NCBI GenBank assembly: GCA_045614925.1
Contig: JAZLDV010000046.1
Coordinates: 1-14,864, forward strand
DNA: 14,864 nucleotides
DNA from: JAZLDV01 sp045614925
GTDB taxonomy: Bacteria; Bacillota_I; Bacilli_A; Erysipelotrichales; Coprobacillaceae
Direction: 5' to 3'
The position numbers and the translations under genes were made by a program. Below, piece by piece: positions 14,428 through 14,864 of the stretch; position 1 is the first letter of the stretch, and every line of letters begins with the position of its first letter. Under the pieces are notes generated by a model. That model was given only the letters and a program-made list of their open reading frames with translations. It was not told where the DNA came from and ran no database searches.

Positions 14428-14864
14428 ATGAAAGTGATAACTGTTGGAGATAATTGTATAGATTATTATGTAGGTGATAATATTGGTTATCCAGGTGGTA
14501 ATCCTGTTAATGTAGGAGTATATTTTAAAAGGTATGATACTGATTGTAGTTATATAGGTGCAATTGGTGATGATGAGTTTGGAAAACTGATAGTAAATGC
14601 ATTAAAAAGTAAAGATATAGATGTGTCTAAGATTAAAGTATTAGAAGGATCAACGGCAAGAACAGATGTCTATATTAAAAATGGAAATCGTGAATTTGGT
14701 GATTATGATGAAGGGGTATTAAACCAATTTAAGTTGGATCATGAAGATATTGAATATATACATACATTTGATCTGATGGTTAGTGGATTATGGTCTAAAG
14801 TAGAGAATGATTTAAAACATATTCATATACCTATTGCATTTGATTTTGCAGATAAATGGGATAG
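14428..14864 (+). CDS. frlD: PfkB-family sugar kinase, FrlD-like (5' part)
   Basis: The first 145 codons are present; the gene runs off the window. It starts with MKVITVGDNCIDYYVGDNIG, then YPGGNPVNVGVYFKRYD, the glycine-rich substrate-binding motif of the PfkB/ribokinase family, and IGAIGDDEFGKLIVNALKSK, the family's usual second block. FrlD phosphorylates fructoselysine at C6 before FrlB cleaves it. The ATG lies 1 nt after the frlB stop, with only a weak GAAAG ribosome site inside the frlB end, suggesting translational coupling. The C-terminal DTxGAGD-type ATP motif is outside the window. Fructoselysine is the likely substrate from the neighbour; another fructosamine is possible. Confidence 0.83.
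   Translation, partial: MKVITVGDNCIDYYVGDNIGYPGGNPVNVGVYFKRYDTDCSYIGAIGDDEFGKLIVNALKSKDIDVSKIKVLEGSTARTDVYIKNGNREFGDYDEGVLNQFKLDHEDIEYIHTFDLMVSGLWSKVENDLKHIHIPIAFDFADKWD

Overview
The window is very AT-rich, has strong Shine-Dalgarno sites (AGGAGG-type), TTGACA/TATAAT-like promoters and U-tailed hairpin terminators, and uses the standard genetic code. Together with the gene families (BlaI/M56 pair, MerR with a GyrI-like domain, InlB-type repeats, frl genes) this suggests a low-GC, gut-type Firmicute, possibly an Erysipelotrichia or Coprobacillaceae relative. That placement is an inference from composition and families, not a match to a known genome.

Layout. (1) 1-137: 3' end of the tmRNA gene ssrA. 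(2) 123-1841: a stretch bounded by a 19-nt exact direct repeat of the ssrA 3' end, each copy followed by a terminator. It holds one intact gene, an AAA_14/DUF4143 ATPase, and no integrase, so it looks like a very small or decayed integrative element at the classic ssrA attachment site. (3) 2009-2866: a MerR/GyrI-type regulator on the minus strand with a clear promoter and a leader dyad. (4) 2932-4755: decayed DNA, with a surface protein of InlB/Flg_new repeats broken by stops and frameshifts, then a scrap of a subtilisin-like protease. (5) 4894-7314: a BlaI-family repressor and an M56 membrane metalloprotease in one operon with two operator-like dyads on the promoter; the protease lacks the penicillin-sensor domain of classic BlaR1. 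(6) 7342-11223, minus strand: an 863-residue protein with an alpha-toxin-like zinc phospholipase C domain and three PLAT-like modules but no signal peptide, preceded and overlapped by a gene of unknown family, and further upstream a separate membrane-anchored protein. (7) about 11351-13215: a solitary TnpB (IS200/IS605 or IS1341 type, no tnpA) with a structured leader and a 3' region that looks like an omega-RNA. Its three RuvC acidic residues are present but the zinc-ribbon cysteines are absent. (8) 13408 to the end: frlB and the start of frlD, a fructoselysine-type (Amadori product) utilisation operon that runs off the window.

Most of the window is accessory: integration at ssrA, a transposon, pseudogenes and a candidate effector-like operon lie between ssrA and a catabolic operon. 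The best candidates for something undescribed are the att-bounded ATPase unit, the leaderless PLC-PLAT3 protein with its coupled partner, and the zinc-ribbon-less TnpB with its hairpin leader.
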